Source of the DNA: an uncultured Bacteroides sp.
Lineage (GTDB): Bacteria; Bacteroidota; Bacteroidia; Bacteroidales; Bacteroidaceae
DNA length: 64,000 nt
Direction: 5' to 3'
Assembly: GCA_958477465.1 (NCBI GenBank)
Contig: CAUEFX010000003.1
Location: 73,822-137,821 of the forward strand
The notes beneath the pieces are model-generated. The model was not told where the DNA came from. It ran no database searches and saw only the letters and a program-made list of their open reading frames with translations. Shown here in pieces: positions 62,938-64,000 of this stretch (its first letter is position 1; each line of letters opens with the position of its first letter). Both the position numbers and the translations under genes were made by a program.

Positions 62938-64000
62938 ATGGAAAAAATTATCTACAATTTAGTGTTCAATAGAAAGAAAAGCCTGAATAAAAAAGGGATG
63001 GCTTTGGTTCAAATAGAGGCCTATTTGAATAGAAAGAAAAAGTATTTTTCGACTAAGGTTTATTTGAGACCGGAACAATGGGATGCAAGGAGAAGAAGAG
63101 TAAAGAACCATCCGAATGCAGATGCGATAAACCGGATGATTTATGAGTACATGGCCGAGATAGAGAAGATAGAATTAGAACTGTGGCAGCAAAGGAAAGA
63201 GGTTACATTGGAAGCCTTGAAAGAGGCATTGGGCACCGGACAGGAAGAGGAAGAGTCCTTCCTAGCTTTCTTCCGTAAAGAGATCATCAATTCCGGTTTG
63301 AAAGAGAGTACGAAGCAAAATCACCTCTCAACACTTGCATTACTAAGGGAATACAAGAAAGATGTCTCGTTTACCGACCTGACTTTTGAGTTCATATCCT
63401 CCTTTGACCAATACCTGCAGGCCAAAGGATACCATGTGAACACAATAGCAAAGCACATGAAACACCTGAAACGCCATATTAACACAGCCATAAATAAGGA
63501 GTATATGGAAATACAAAAGTATGCCTTCCGAAAGTATAAAATCAGAAGTGTAGAGAACAGCCATACCCACCTTTCGCCGGATGAGCTTTACAAAATAGAG
63601 AAACTTAACCTGGAAGACAGGTATGCCAGATTGGAGAAGACCAAAGATGCTTTTCTGTTTTGCTGTTATGCAGGATTGCGTTATTCGGATTTCGTAAACC
63701 TGTCTTCCGAAAACATCGTCAAAATTCAACAGGAGACTTGGCTGATATACAAAACCATAAAGACCAAGACAGAAGTGAGGCTTCCTTTATATCTGCTATT
63801 CAAAGGAAAAGGACTTGAAATACTGAATAAATACCGGAATAATCTTTCGGACTTTTTTAATCTCAGAGATAATTCGAATGTAAATAAGGAATTGGTTATA
63901 ATATCGAGACTTGCAGGAATACACAAAAAAATATCTTTTCACACGGCGAGTCACAGTAAATTCTTTTATTTATTGAATATCAGCGAGTTGAGTATTTTAA
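62938..64000 (+). CDS. Tyrosine recombinase (probable SusC/SusD invertase), runs off the right edge
   Basis: 354 codons are visible and the frame is open to the window end. An N-terminal Arm DNA-binding domain (about 1-90, FNRKKSLNKKGMALVQIEAY...YFSTKVYLRPEQWD) is followed by a SAM-like core-binding domain (about 105-205) and the catalytic domain. Arg I is in AGLRYSDF (R248) and a beta-hairpin lysine in KTIKTKTEVRLPL. The HxxR motif reads HTAS (H335, S338), so the second catalytic arginine is replaced, and the next residues diverge from the usual HTF/HTN pattern. The tyrosine lies beyond the window. The gene is divergent from the expressed susC, the arrangement of known Bacteroides SusC invertases. 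Confidence 0.88.
   Translation, partial: MEKIIYNLVFNRKKSLNKKGMALVQIEAYLNRKKKYFSTKVYLRPEQWDARRRRVKNHPNADAINRMIYEYMAEIEKIELELWQQRKEVTLEALKEALGTGQEEEESFLAFFRKEIINSGLKESTKQNHLSTLALLREYKKDVSFTDLTFEFISSFDQYLQAKGYHVNTIAKHMKHLKRHINTAINKEYMEIQKYAFRKYKIRSVENSHTHLSPDELYKIEKLNLEDRYARLEKTKDAFLFCCYAGLRYSDFVNLSSENIVKIQQETWLIYKTIKTKTEVRLPLYLLFKGKGLEILNKYRNNLSDFFNLRDNSNVNKELVIISRLAGIHKKISFHTASHSKFFYLLNISELSIL

Overview
The window is chromosomal DNA from a Bacteroides species, most likely a human gut member of the B. fragilis/B. thetaiotaomicron group; the species is not resolved. The evidence is the density of SusC/SusD pairs, promoters of the Bacteroides type (a TAnnTTTG -7 box with a TTTG-like -33 box), families such as DUF4834 and DUF4954, and a polysaccharide utilisation locus (PUL) run by an ECF sigma/FecR pair. 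No rRNA, tRNA, CRISPR array or intact insertion sequence was found.

Layout. (1) 1-6.4 kb, housekeeping: 5' end of dnaE, then psd-pssA (phosphatidylethanolamine synthesis), a DUF4834 protein, tadA, a small RHH-like protein, yraN, a MmcQ/YjbR protein, birA and a TPR protein bracketed by two inverted MITE-like repeats. (2) 6.4-22.4 kb, a minus-strand PUL: ECF sigma, FecR anti-sigma, STN-type SusC, SusD, CE7 esterase, GH31, GH95, glycerophosphodiester phosphodiesterase and a beta-helix DUF4955-like protein. (3) 23.5-33.7 kb, plus strand: pyrH, frr, rsgA, a tripartite RND efflux operon, a PL10 pectate lyase and a Phd/YoeB toxin-antitoxin pair. (4) 33.8-40.6 kb, minus strand: fumarase, DUF4954 protein, hflX, a lipoprotein and an Rpn-type nuclease. 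(5) 41-64 kb: a SusC/SusD DNA-inversion locus (shufflon).

The shufflon is the most interesting part. Only one of its three SusC genes (59261-62485, minus) is complete, with a promoter, signal peptide and N-terminal domain. The other two (46053-48968 minus; 52041-55007 plus) have no start codon, signal peptide or promoter. Each begins at a 26-bp sequence that is identical to a sequence inside the complete gene and sits in the same reading frame. The site is built around the 19-bp near-perfect palindrome TCTGCAAAGACTTTGCAGA. Inversion of the 10.2-kb segment 52041-62285 would join the fixed promoter and first ~72 codons to the silent plus-strand cassette with its own SusD and lipoprotein. A tyrosine recombinase gene (62938 to beyond the window end) lies divergently next to the expression site, but its HxxR motif reads HTAS, so it may be impaired. 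Inversional switching of SusC/SusD is established in B. fragilis. Less expected here are a third cassette in direct orientation to the expression site, and two secreted peptidases (M6 and C10) with no glycosidases, which hints at peptide or protein uptake.

Other structure outside genes includes three copies of a ~120-bp element with GAGCCTGTTT-type terminal inverted repeats (two inside the PUL), a two-hairpin leader shared by the ECF sigma gene and the C10 protease gene, and several short tandem-repeat arrays.
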